Below are positions 15,681 through 23,525 of a stretch of 54,401 bases of DNA, piece by piece. The notes beneath the pieces were generated by a model. That model saw nothing but the letters and a program-made list of their open reading frames with translations. It had not been told where the DNA came from and searched no databases. The DNA is taken from assembly GCA_018399135.1 (NCBI GenBank), contig JAGYPB010000013.1, positions 1-54,401 of the forward strand, written 5' to 3'. The DNA comes from Deltaproteobacteria bacterium (GTDB lineage Bacteria > Desulfobacterota > Desulfuromonadia > Desulfuromonadales > Geopsychrobacteraceae). How positions within the stretch are numbered: position 1 is the stretch's first letter; each line of letters begins with the position of its first letter. Position numbers and translations under genes: made by a program.

Positions 15681-15986
15681 TTAGGCTACGGATCTTTTTT
15701 CTGCAACGCTGCGGATTTTGTCCTGCATGGTCTGCTCCCGGTCGATGCGCGTTCCCAGTTTGATGGTGGTGCTGATGCGTGGGGCTCCGGCGGCGTGAAT
15801 TTCTTCATGACACCTCCTGATCGCTGCAAACACCTGGTCATATTCCCCCTCGATATTGGTGCCATAGGCATGTAGGTTGATTTTTAGTCCAGCGTCTTCG
15901 AGGATTTTCTGACAGCGTGCGACATAGCTGGAAACCGAAACCCCCACACCCAGGGGGACGACACAGAGATCGACAATCACCTTCAT
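15681..15986 (-). CDS. MTH1187-family thiamine-binding protein
   Basis: A 101-residue protein of the MTH1187/YkoF-like (former DUF77) family, which binds thiamine or related pyrimidines in a ferredoxin-like fold. It begins MKVIVDLCVVPLGVGVSVSSYV and contains NLHAYGTNIEGEYDQVFAAIRRCHEEIHAAGAPRISTTIKLGTRIDR, both typical. Start at 15986 is supported by AAAGGAG eight bases upstream. No TPP riboswitch was recognised in the leader. Monocistronic, divergent from hflK. Confidence 0.88.
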   Translation of the reverse strand: MKVIVDLCVVPLGVGVSVSSYVARCQKILEDAGLKINLHAYGTNIEGEYDQVFAAIRRCHEEIHAAGAPRISTTIKLGTRIDREQTMQDKIRSVAEKRSVA

Positions 15987-16204
15987 GGTTTTCTCCTTTA
16001 TTTGGTCGGGTTTGTGCTTTGATGCTGGTAGTATAGCTATCCCCTGAGGTGCTGACCAGTACCGGATGAGGCAAAAAGCGAAACTAGGGTTCCGAAAATC
16101 CCCCACCAGAAACAAAAATCTGTTATATTTACTTGTTCATGACAAGCTTAAGTCATAGAAAAGTCATCGTTCATCAACCCTGACACAGATAAAAAGAGGT
16201 AGCA

Positions 16205-17245
16205 ATGCAGAATTGGGGACAAGGTCCTTCCGGGGAAGACCTGGAGAAAAAGGTCATCGACATGACCAATCGTTTTAAAGAAAAAATGCAACTTGATCCG
16301 AAGAAAAGTGTGCGCCCGATTATTCTGATCGTCGCCGTGCTGGCTATCATCATTGGCGCGTACAGTAGCATGTACGAGGTCAACACCGAAGAAACCGGTG
16401 TGGTACTGCGGTTCGGCAAATTTGCAAACTTTTCCGAACCTGGATTGCATTTCAAGGTGCCTTTTGGCATTGATCAGGTTTATCTGGTGCCTACCGGGCG
16501 AGTCCTGAAAGAAGAATTCGGTTTCCGGTCTGCGGGCTCGGGCGTTCGTCCAACTCTTTCCGCACGTGGCCTGGAGGAGGAATCCCTGACCCTGACCGGT
16601 GATTTGAATGTCAGTGACATTCAATGGATCGTTCAGTATCAGATCCGTGATCCTTACAAATATGTATTCAATATCCATGATCCTGTCGGTACTATTCGCG
16701 ATGTTGCCGAAGCCATGGTGCGCCGGGCAGTGGGCAACGCCAATGTTACGCAAGTTCTGACCACCGAACGGGTGTCCCTGGCGCTGAAAGTAGAAGAGAC
16801 GCTGCAGGAAACCCTCGATAATTATGATATCGGTGTGCAGATTGTCACGGTTCGCTTTCAGGATGTCACGCCGCCCGATCCAGTCAAGGGCGCCTTTAAC
16901 GAGGTTAACGAATCCGAGCAACAAAAGGAAAGTCTGATCCTGCAGGCGCACGCCCAATTCAACCAGGAAGTTCCGCGCGCCCGTGGTGAAGCCCAGAGAG
17001 CATTGCAGGAAGCCGAAGGTTATGCCGTAGAGCGGGTTAACCGCGCCCGCGGTGAAACCAACCGGTTTCTGGCCCTGCTCACTGAATATAAACGCGCGCC
17101 CGAGGTGACCCGTCAGCGGATTTTTATCGAAACCATGGAGCAGGTTCTGCCCCAGCTTGATGAAACCTACATCATGGATGATATTAACGGTGGTGCACTA
17201 CCCCTGCTGCCCCTACGCAAAGTCACTGAAGGAGCCGCCCGATGA
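16205..17245 (+). CDS. hflK: HflK, FtsH-modulating SPFH membrane protein
   Basis: A 346-residue inner-membrane protein that with HflC forms a large cage around the FtsH protease. One transmembrane helix (VRPIILIVAVLAIIIGAYSSMY, about 36-57), then the SPFH domain starting EVNTEETGVVLRFGKF and containing LTGDLNVSDIQWIVQYQI and DPYKYVFNI, and a long Ala/Glu/Arg helix (HAQFNQEVPRARGEAQRALQ). The N-terminal Gly/Asn-rich part is shorter than in enterobacterial HflK. Stop overlaps the hflC start as ATGA. Confidence 0.95.
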   Translation: MQNWGQGPSGEDLEKKVIDMTNRFKEKMQLDPKKSVRPIILIVAVLAIIIGAYSSMYEVNTEETGVVLRFGKFANFSEPGLHFKVPFGIDQVYLVPTGRVLKEEFGFRSAGSGVRPTLSARGLEEESLTLTGDLNVSDIQWIVQYQIRDPYKYVFNIHDPVGTIRDVAEAMVRRAVGNANVTQVLTTERVSLALKVEETLQETLDNYDIGVQIVTVRFQDVTPPDPVKGAFNEVNESEQQKESLILQAHAQFNQEVPRARGEAQRALQEAEGYAVERVNRARGETNRFLALLTEYKRAPEVTRQRIFIETMEQVLPQLDETYIMDDINGGALPLLPLRKVTEGAAR

Positions 17246-18174
17246 AAAACGGATTATTGGTTGTTATTATTCTGGCTGCTGTTCTTGTCGGCCAGGACGC
17301 ATTTTATACAGTAAACGAAGCCGAGCAGGTGGTCATTACCCAGTTCGGTGATCCGGTACGTATTGTTATTGATTCGGGACTGAACTTTAAGCTTCCTTTT
17401 GTCCAGGACGTCAACCGATTTGAAAAACGCATCCTTAAGTGGGACGGTGATCCCAATCAGATCCCGACCAAGGACATGCGTTTTATCTGGGTCAATACCA
17501 CCGCCCGTTGGCGGATTACCGATCCGCTGGTATTTTATCGAACCGTTTTTAATATCCAGGGGGGGCTAAGCCGCCTCGACAATATTCTTGATTCAGTGGT
17601 GCGCGACGCGGTTTCCAGCCACCTGTTGGCAGAACTGGTACGCGGCAGCGATTACAAGGCCGATGCTGACGAAGCCTTTGAGGTTGACGGCGAGGAAATC
17701 GGAGTGGATCAAATGATCGGTCGCGAAACCATCATCCGCGATGTCCTTGCCCGTGCCAGTTCCAGTACTCCGGCTTACGGGATTGAGCTGGTCGATATCC
17801 AGATCAAGCGCATTAACTACGTTGAACAGGTACGTGAGCGAGTCTACGAGCGAATGATCAATGAACGTAAACAGGTTGCGGCGCGCTACCGTTCGGAAGG
17901 TGAAGGGGAAAAGGCCAATATTCTTGGTGAGATGGATCTCGAATTGCAGCAGATCCGTTCCGAAGCTCATCGTAAGGTTCTGGAAGTGCGCGGTAACGCC
18001 GACGCCCAGGCTGCTTCTATTTACGCCGATGCCTACAATCAGGATAAAGAACTCTACGCCTTTTTACGGACGATGGAGTCTTACCAGAAAACCCTGACCC
18101 AAAACGCTAAATTGGTGATCTCGGCCGATTCTGATTACTATAAATACCTGCGTACGCGCGATGCCGGCTTTTAG
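17242..18174 (+). CDS. hflC: HflC, FtsH-modulating SPFH membrane protein
   Basis: A 310-residue partner of HflK. N-terminal transmembrane segment LLVVIILAAVLVGQDAFYTV, SPFH domain EAEQVVITQFGDPVRIV through IQIKRINYVEQVRERVYERM, and the diagnostic MINERKQVAARYRSEGEGEK helix, ending near FLRTMESYQKTL. Begins inside the hflK stop (ATGA) and ends before a strong terminator, so hflKC is a two-gene operon. Confidence 0.95.
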   Translation: MKNGLLVVIILAAVLVGQDAFYTVNEAEQVVITQFGDPVRIVIDSGLNFKLPFVQDVNRFEKRILKWDGDPNQIPTKDMRFIWVNTTARWRITDPLVFYRTVFNIQGGLSRLDNILDSVVRDAVSSHLLAELVRGSDYKADADEAFEVDGEEIGVDQMIGRETIIRDVLARASSSTPAYGIELVDIQIKRINYVEQVRERVYERMINERKQVAARYRSEGEGEKANILGEMDLELQQIRSEAHRKVLEVRGNADAQAASIYADAYNQDKELYAFLRTMESYQKTLTQNAKLVISADSDYYKYLRTRDAGF

Positions 18175-18196
18175 TCTGTAGCGCCACAAGGAAAAA

Positions 18197-18243
18197 CCAA
18201 AAATGCCGTCGGATCAGTCTTTGCTGGTCGGCGGCGTTTTTGG
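18197..18243 (+). terminator. Intrinsic terminator after hflC
   Basis: Twelve-bp stem CCAAAAATGCCG / CGGCGTTTTTGG (one G-T position) with inner pairing, T-run within the 3' arm, starting 22 bases past the hflC stop. Confidence 0.8.
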
Positions 18244-18277
18244 TTGATGTCGCTTTGCTATTGGAGTCCGTAATTTC

Positions 18278-19240
18278 ATGCCTGAAATGATTGTTGCCAG
18301 CACCGAGACGGGATTGTCGCCGGTGAAATTTCTACAACAGCGGATTCCTGCTGCTCCCGTGGCTTATATACGTAAGCTGCTAAAAGACGGAAAAATTCGG
18401 CGCAATAAGATGGATGCAGTACTGACCGCAGGGGAACATATCCTGCTGCCGGACAGTCGACGTCTTGCCGATCTGCTGGCGCAGAGTGCAAAAATGTCAG
18501 TAGATATTCTTTTCGAAAGCGATCAATTGCTGATTCTTGACAAACCCTCCGGCCTGGCAACTCATGCCGGGCAGGGACATGATGAGGATAATCTGACCGC
18601 ACGGGTTGCAGGCCTGCTCCAGCGCCGCGGGGAGCATTTCATGGCGGCGCCGATTCAACGCCTCGATCGTGAAACCTCCGGGGTGGTGCTATTCGGTAAA
18701 GGGAAAAAAAGCTGTTCCGTCCTGGGCACTATGATGATGACAGCAGCAGTTACAAAAATCTATCTGGCGCTGGTTAAAGGGAAAATCACCACTGACGGCA
18801 CCTTAACCGATGAGATCCCCGCCAAGGGGAAGATCAAAACAGCGGTCACCAGCTATCGGGTGCTGGCCGCCAATGACAGCGCCTCTTTGCTGCAGATCGA
18901 ACTCGGCACCGGTCGTCAGCACCAGATTCGGCGTCAGTTTCAACAGATGGGCCACCCCCTGTACGGCGATCGCCGTTACCCTGGTCCGTGCCCCGAAAAC
19001 CTGTCCCGGCTATTCCTGCACTGCCACCAGCTGGCATTTGTCGATCCTTTTACAAATACTCCCTTGACGATTATGTCCCCCCTACCGCAAGACTTGAGCG
19101 TTTGTAACTATTCAGCTCTATACTTGCGCGGGGCCTTCGGATCCTATGGCAAGGGTGTCAGTTGCCATGGAGGGCGACAGCAAGCGGTCATGGATGACGA
19201 AAAGCGTCCCTTGCCGCAGGATCCGAAGGCCCGGTGCTGA
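18278..19240 (+). CDS. RluA-family pseudouridine synthase, C-terminus rewritten by an element insertion
   Basis: Isomerises uridine in rRNA or tRNA. An S4-like N-terminus (SPVKFLQQRIPAAPVAYIRKLLKDGKIR) precedes the catalytic domain with the RluA-type motif PIQRLDRETSGVVLFGKG (catalytic Asp about residue 128), LALVKGKI, and RQHQIRRQFQQMGHPLYGDRRYP. The last 46 residues, from CNYSALYLRGAF on, are encoded by MITE copy 4 (19104 onward) and its stop codon lies in the element's right repeat. Removing the element and one target repeat restores a frame ending PQDLSVFHKGLGLDTDLP with a stop near 19293. The catalytic core is intact, so the enzyme may still work. Start supported by GGAG ten bases upstream. 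Confidence 0.88.
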   Translation: MPEMIVASTETGLSPVKFLQQRIPAAPVAYIRKLLKDGKIRRNKMDAVLTAGEHILLPDSRRLADLLAQSAKMSVDILFESDQLLILDKPSGLATHAGQGHDEDNLTARVAGLLQRRGEHFMAAPIQRLDRETSGVVLFGKGKKSCSVLGTMMMTAAVTKIYLALVKGKITTDGTLTDEIPAKGKIKTAVTSYRVLAANDSASLLQIELGTGRQHQIRRQFQQMGHPLYGDRRYPGPCPENLSRLFLHCHQLAFVDPFTNTPLTIMSPLPQDLSVCNYSALYLRGAFGSYGKGVSCHGGRQQAVMDDEKRPLPQDPKARC

Positions 19241-19248
19241 ACAGAAAC
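19104..19248 (+). mobile_element. MITE-like palindromic element, copy 4 (long form A), inside a gene
   Basis: 145 bp, GTAACTATTCAGC to GCTGAACAGAAAC (right end has one extra mismatch). Flanking 8-mers GAGCGTTT (19096-19103) and GAGAGTTT (19249-19256) match 7/8. The outer arms of about 30 nt (19128-19157 region against 19208-19237 region) pair at 26 of 30 positions, then an inner hairpin (CAGTTGCC / GGCGACAG) and a second small hairpin (GTCATGGATGAC). Inserted near the 3' end of the pseudouridine synthase gene. Confidence 0.92.
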
Positions 19249-19299
19249 GAGAGTTTTTCATAAGGGCTTGGGTTTGGATACTGATCTTCCATGATTTAG

Positions 19300-19485
19300 C
19301 GTTCGTTGAAAGAAGAAACGTACGCCGACCTGGTTGTTCATTGCCTGTTGCTTTCCGGCCGGGCCAGCATGGTCGGAGTCAGTTACACCAAAGCCAACGC
19401 ACTGATCGCCGCCTGCGCAGATCTCGGCATGTTGCGCCAACAGGGAACCGGAAGCTTAAATCTGAAAATCTTTCTGCAGTTTTGA
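19300..19485 (+). pseudogene. Fic-family protein remnant (C-terminal winged-helix part)
   Basis: An open stretch without its own start reads RSLKEETYADLVVHCLLLSG, then RASMVGVSYTKANALIAACADLGMLRQQGTG. This is the C-terminal winged-helix segment typical of Fic-domain AMP-transferases (GVSY.TAN.LI..L..LGIL). The HPFx motif and the rest of the Fic domain are absent, and a stop lies just upstream in frame at 19297. The tail overlaps the 3' end of hipA on the other strand. Probably debris from an earlier toxin gene in this accessory patch. Confidence 0.65.
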
Positions 19486-20721
19486 CCAGTGACTATGGAG
19501 CTTCTGTTTGTGTTCGTCGTTCATGGGCAGATTTTTTATTCCCTGTGGCCATAAACTGCGCGCTTTTTCCATGGTGTCATCCAGATGCGGTTTGATAGCG
19601 CGCCATGGGATACCTGCGCGCCTGGCCCATGCCTCAAAGTTTGCGTAAGTAACGTCATACCATTCCTTCGTCTTGCCAAGATTGAGCGCGTAGTGTTTTT
19701 CGTTTTCGATGTAAACGTTGGTGGTAACGATGTCGAAGGCCGGGGAAAGTCGCGGTGTGATCTGGTCGATATAGAGCAAGCTCCAATTTTTCAGGTGCGC
19801 ATCGCCATTAGCCAGCAGAATATTAACCAGTAGACGACGGGCGAACTGTTGCGCGTCAGCCAGACCATTGCCGGAGAAGTCGTAAAGGATTTTTCCTATC
19901 TGTTCATAGCTTGCTGAATTATATTTTTCCTGCGGGTATTTCACCAGCACTTGCGCAAAGTCTTCCATGTGAATTCTTTGCGTGTTGTTGCGGTCGAAGC
20001 GCTTTATCGCAAAGGCCAGTTTCTCGTCGGGCAAATTGACCGGCGGCAAGTTGTCTAGCTTGTCGAGTTCCACCAGCTTTATTTCAGGGACATCTACGCC
20101 TGCCATAGCAGTCAAGGACATCGCTGTGAATTCATTGAGCGGCACATCTTTGTGTTTGGTTGAAGGTGTCTTGACGATCCAGTCGCCCAGCACATCACCC
20201 TTGGACAGGTTGTAGCGGCCATCCTGATGCTTCATGGAAAATTTCATCTGGACGCCGGCGAGAGAAAATTTGTTTGCCCGGGCAGTCCTTTCAAATCTAA
20301 CGGCTTTGGCTTGCCCGTAAGTGGAAAAGAGATGCGCCGGGACGTCGTCCGGGTCCATGGGTTCAGCAATCAACGCGCCGGGCAGATCCTCACCCAAATA
20401 TGCGAAGAGGTGAAACTCGTTATCGACATGCACCTTGAGACCCTGAGCGATTAACTCCCTTAAAGCCCCTTCCGGAAGTAGGTTGGAGAGTGTGGGATGC
20501 AGTTGATGATTGCGCTGCCAGGGCTCTGCCAGCAGTTTCTTCGCATGTGGGAATTCTGGGTGGGTTATCAGGCTGAACGTTGGACGGCCTGCATCCGATT
20601 TATATTCCTCGGCAAAGGTCAATAGATTACGACCGTTCTGAAAACCCGCCAGATAGCCAACCAGCCTGCCGTGCAAAGTGAGTCTGAGGATGTTGACATC
20701 ATCTGCGCCGTGATAGTTCAT
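19456..20721 (-). CDS. hipA: HipA-family serine/threonine kinase toxin
   Basis: A 421-residue HipA-fold kinase. N-terminal subdomain (residues about 10-110) includes LPEGALRELIAQ; the kinase core has the Gly-rich ATP loop FSLAGVQMKFSM, the lysine strand DWIVKTPST, FAIKRFDRN, the catalytic loop ANGDAHLKNWSL and the metal-binding SPAFDIVTT. All key acidic residues are present, so it should be active as a persistence-type toxin that phosphorylates a translation component. Its ATG overlaps the stop of the Xre gene upstream (ATGA), the usual antitoxin-first arrangement of hipBA modules. The target cannot be told from sequence. Confidence 0.92.
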   Translation of the reverse strand: MNYHGADDVNILRLTLHGRLVGYLAGFQNGRNLLTFAEEYKSDAGRPTFSLITHPEFPHAKKLLAEPWQRNHQLHPTLSNLLPEGALRELIAQGLKVHVDNEFHLFAYLGEDLPGALIAEPMDPDDVPAHLFSTYGQAKAVRFERTARANKFSLAGVQMKFSMKHQDGRYNLSKGDVLGDWIVKTPSTKHKDVPLNEFTAMSLTAMAGVDVPEIKLVELDKLDNLPPVNLPDEKLAFAIKRFDRNNTQRIHMEDFAQVLVKYPQEKYNSASYEQIGKILYDFSGNGLADAQQFARRLLVNILLANGDAHLKNWSLLYIDQITPRLSPAFDIVTTNVYIENEKHYALNLGKTKEWYDVTYANFEAWARRAGIPWRAIKPHLDDTMEKARSLWPQGIKNLPMNDEHKQKLHSHWSKLQKDFQI

Positions 20722-21056
20722 GGCTCGTCCCCCAGGAGGTTCTGCCAGGGGTCGTCAGATAGACTTTTCTTTTCACGGGCAATTGACAGGTCAGGCGATT
20801 TTTGACCGGGCTTCTGTTCTGTTGCAACGCTTTCGAGCGCAGCGATGACGGCACGTACCTTTTCTTTAGGGATCAGCATGAGTTCGCCGTTCAGGCCTTT
20901 GGCAATCAATTCCAGCGTGTCGAGCCGTGGATTGCCCTGTGCCTCCAGGCGTTGGTATTGCTGTCGGGATACGCCGATGCGCATCATCATGTCGCTTTGC
21001 TTAAGCCCCAGCGCCGTGCGTCTTTTTTTGAGTTGTTGGAGCAGAAGGTCTGTCAT
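20718..21056 (-). CDS. hipB: Xre/HipB-type antitoxin with helix-turn-helix
   Basis: A 112-residue regulator. The helix-turn-helix spans about residues 8-60 (QLKKRRTALGLKQSDMMMRIGVSRQQYQRLEAQGNPRLDTL), followed by a charged, probably flexible tail that would contact HipA. The start at 21056 is preferred to an in-frame ATG at 21095 because CAGGAG lies just upstream of the former and the latter sits at the predicted -10 box. Expected to repress its own strong promoter together with HipA. Confidence 0.9.
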   Translation of the reverse strand: MTDLLLQQLKKRRTALGLKQSDMMMRIGVSRQQYQRLEAQGNPRLDTLELIAKGLNGELMLIPKEKVRAVIAALESVATEQKPGQKSPDLSIAREKKSLSDDPWQNLLGDEP

Positions 21057-21093
21057 TGGAGTCTCCTGTGTTGCTATTGTGAACAGAGGAGTC

Positions 21094-21122
21094 ATAATAG
21101 TTGCCTTTTGATGTCATGTCAA
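21094..21122 (-). promoter_or_regulatory. Sigma-70 promoter of hipBA with GCAACT repeats
   Basis: Reverse strand: TTGACA, 17-base spacer, TATTAT, i.e. a near-consensus housekeeping promoter about 40 bases before the hipB start codon. GCAACT direct repeats lie on both sides of the -35 box (21099-21104 and 21131-21136), a likely antitoxin operator overlapping the promoter. Confidence 0.8.
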
Positions 21123-21193
21123 CATATGAGTTGCTATTTAGCTGGACAGGCGGGATCGACCTGAAAAAGCACCTTTTGTGTTGCCCTGCGGGC

Positions 21194-21221
21194 TACTTAG
21201 TTTCCGGACGGAAACTAAGTA
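21194..21221. repeat. 28-bp near-perfect palindrome upstream of hipBA
   Basis: Perfect 13-bp arms TACTTAGTTTCCG and its complement around a two-base centre GA. It is about 75 bases upstream of the hipBA promoter -35. A partial copy of the right arm (CTGAAAACTAA) follows immediately. There is no T-run, so it is not a terminator. An operator or a recombination/insertion site are both possible. The rest of 21222-21378 holds only a weak GGGAGC/GCTCCC hairpin near 21270 and no gene. Confidence 0.7.
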
Positions 21222-21378
21222 CTGAAAACTAACAGACTGAAAGTGTTATTGAGAGATGGTGAGGATAGCCGGGAGGGAGCGTGGCTCCCCCCCATAAAGT
21301 CGCAAATCCTCTGTGTCGCCATGTTCTTCCGGACAATGGACCGATGCAGGACTCTTCGCAGAATGACAACAGCTCAGA

Positions 21379-21825
21379 TCATGCCACAGGTTCCGGTTCC
21401 TCGACCCAGGCCTGCTGCAGCGACAGGTGACGGAGGAATTCGGCGGCAAACAGGAACTGTTCAGACTGAACCGGTACATTAATCTGCTCATTGCCACGTT
21501 GTACCGAGAGCGCATAACCGCTCTTGCCGTTGCGTTCCCAGTGCTCGACTGTCAAGCGCGTCTGGACCTCGCCATCGGGGCCGGTAAAAGAGTGATTGAG
21601 ACTCTCCCGCCCACCGGCGCTGACAATTCTGTGCATCTTGGCGTAGAGGGCGAAGGCTTCAACAGGTTCGACGATAAAACGGATGGCGTTACTACCGCTC
21701 TCCAGGCGGAAGAAGCGCAGGACGATGCGCCCTTCAGTCGGTCGTCCTTCGCTGCGACGCTCAAAGGGTGAGATGGAAACCCCGGTTTGCCTGGCGTAAA
21801 TGGTAATCTGTGGAATCTTGTTCAT
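21379..21825 (-). CDS. Conserved-looking hypothetical protein
   Basis: A 148-residue soluble protein, family not recognised. Start at 21825 is supported by CAGGAGGGG seven bases upstream; a longer frame to 21882 lacks such a site. It is predicted largely beta (QITIYARQTGVSISPFERR, RIVLRFFRLESGSNAIRFIVEP, GYALSVQRGNEQINVPV) with one helix near the C-terminus (EQFLFAAEFLRHLSLQQAW). No Cys, no membrane helix. It lies 88 bases downstream of yifB on the same strand. Confidence 0.65.
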   Translation of the reverse strand: MNKIPQITIYARQTGVSISPFERRSEGRPTEGRIVLRFFRLESGSNAIRFIVEPVEAFALYAKMHRIVSAGGRESLNHSFTGPDGEVQTRLTVEHWERNGKSGYALSVQRGNEQINVPVQSEQFLFAAEFLRHLSLQQAWVEEPEPVA

Positions 21826-21912
21826 AGTAACCCCTCCTGTGGATGGATAAGCCGCAGCGCGGCGCAATGACATGGTAAACACGGGCTCTTTCTTGGGACG
21901 GTAAACGCCTCC

Positions 21913-23442
21913 TCACCCCGTCTTTCGATCCAGCCCGCGATACTGAATCGCTTCACTTAAGTGCATCCGGTCAATCTGGTCGTTACCTGCCAGGTCGGCG
22001 ATGGTCCGCGCAAGTTTGAGGATGCGGGTGTAACTGCGCGCTGACAGGCCAAGTTTGTCGGTAACCTGTTCGAGCAGGGCGTCGCCGTTCGCATCGAGCT
22101 TGCAGAAGCGGCGGATATGGCGGGCCTGCATCTGGCTGTTGGCGTGGAGGCCAAAGAGGGCCAGGCGGTGGCGCTGGCGATCGCGGGCCTGGTTGACGCG
22201 CTGTCGGATATCCCTTGAAGGTTCGCCGGCGGCGACATCGGTAAGATCTTTGTGGGTGACGCGGGGCACCTCGACATGGAGGTCGATGCGATCGAGCAGG
22301 GGGCCGGAGAGCTTGCTGCGGTAGCGCTGCAGCAGCGGCGGGGTACAGGTGCAGTCATGCACCGTGTCACCGAGGAAACCGCAAGGACAGGGATTCATGG
22401 CGGCGACGAGCATAAAGTCAGCCGGGTAGGTCAGGCTCAAGGCGGCGCGACTGATGCATACCTGACCATCCTCCAACGGCTGGCGCAACATCTCGAGAAC
22501 ATTTTTTTTAAATTCCGGGAACTCATCGAGAAATAAAATGCCCCGGTGAGCCAGGGACACCTCGCCGGGACGCGGGTAACTGCCTCCGCCGATCAATCCG
22601 GCATCGGAAATGGTGTGATGGGGGGAGCGGAATGGTCGCTGTCGAACCAGGGCATTGTTGCGAGACAGCAATCCGGCGACAGAATGGATTTTGGTGGTTT
22701 CGAGCGCTTCCTCAAAGGAAAAATCGGGTAAAATCGTTGGCAGCCGTCTGGCCAGCATGGTCTTGCCGCTGCCAGGCGGGCCGCTCATCAAAATGTTATG
22801 CGATCCTGCAGCGGCGACCTCGAGAGCTCGCTTGACATGTTCCTGGCCGCGGACTTCGGAAAAATCTTCACTGTCAGCGGTTGGTGAAACTGTCGATGTG
22901 GTTGACGGCATGATAAAGGGAGTGAACTCTTTTTCGCCGTTGATCAGGCAAACGGCCTCGGCTAGATCTCGTACCGGGTAGATGGCCGGTCCGGCGACAA
23001 CAGCACCTTCTTCGGCATTATCCATAGGCAAGATCAGCGCCAGATTTCCCCAGTCGCGGGCGACAACGGCTATCGGCAGAACACCGCGTACCGGTTTGAC
23101 CTGTCCGTCGAGGGACAGTTCACCAAGGAGAACGAACTTTTCCAGGCGCTCGGTATTGACAACTCCGGTGGCAGCCAGCAGGCCAATGGCGATGGGTAGA
23201 TCAAAAGCAGCGCCATCCTTGCGGATATCTGCGGGGGCAAGGTTAATGGTGATGCGCCGTGCGGGGAACTCATAACCGGAGTTTTTGATGGCCGACTTGA
23301 CCCGATCCTTGCTTTCCTTGACGGCACCTTCGGGCAGCCCGACGGTAGCAAACTGTGGCAGCCCCTGAGCGATGTCAACTTCAACGGTGACCGGATAGGC
23401 ATTAATGCCGATCAGGGCCCCGGATGTGACTTTAGCGAGCAT
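21913..23442 (-). CDS. YifB/ComM-family Mg-chelatase-like AAA+ ATPase
   Basis: A 509-residue protein with an N-terminal ChlI/Lon-like fold (residues 1-170, QGLPQFATVGLPEGAVKESKDRV), an AAA+ core with Walker A SGPPGSGKTMLAR near 220 and Walker B GILFLDEFPEF, the family motif RSPHHTISDAGLIGGG, a Cys-rich loop NPCPCGFLGDTVHDCTC, and a Mg-chelatase C-terminal helical domain (LSARSYTRILKLARTIADL). In species studied, ComM is a helicase that helps integrate DNA during natural transformation. The ATG is preceded by GGAGGGGGG. Confidence 0.93.
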   Translation of the reverse strand: MLAKVTSGALIGINAYPVTVEVDIAQGLPQFATVGLPEGAVKESKDRVKSAIKNSGYEFPARRITINLAPADIRKDGAAFDLPIAIGLLAATGVVNTERLEKFVLLGELSLDGQVKPVRGVLPIAVVARDWGNLALILPMDNAEEGAVVAGPAIYPVRDLAEAVCLINGEKEFTPFIMPSTTSTVSPTADSEDFSEVRGQEHVKRALEVAAAGSHNILMSGPPGSGKTMLARRLPTILPDFSFEEALETTKIHSVAGLLSRNNALVRQRPFRSPHHTISDAGLIGGGSYPRPGEVSLAHRGILFLDEFPEFKKNVLEMLRQPLEDGQVCISRAALSLTYPADFMLVAAMNPCPCGFLGDTVHDCTCTPPLLQRYRSKLSGPLLDRIDLHVEVPRVTHKDLTDVAAGEPSRDIRQRVNQARDRQRHRLALFGLHANSQMQARHIRRFCKLDANGDALLEQVTDKLGLSARSYTRILKLARTIADLAGNDQIDRMHLSEAIQYRGLDRKTG

Positions 23443-23525
23443 GTTTCCCCCCTCCTGCTCTGTTTTGGAACTTTTTACGAGAGCATCTTTGTTAGATGGT
23501 CAAAAAAAGCTCTGCGCTTTGGTCA

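Noticed and set aside
15987-16204. Possible TPP riboswitch ahead of the thiamine-binding gene
   Set aside because: The CTGAGA and CTGATG core elements of the thi box could not be found.
16148-16957. Reverse 269-residue open frame opposite hflK
   Set aside because: Entirely antisense to a well-supported hflK; no family features.
19104-19248. Element as an integron attC site
   Set aside because: No integron core sites (GTTRRRY) at the ends and the flanks show 8-bp duplications, which integrase-mediated insertion does not make.
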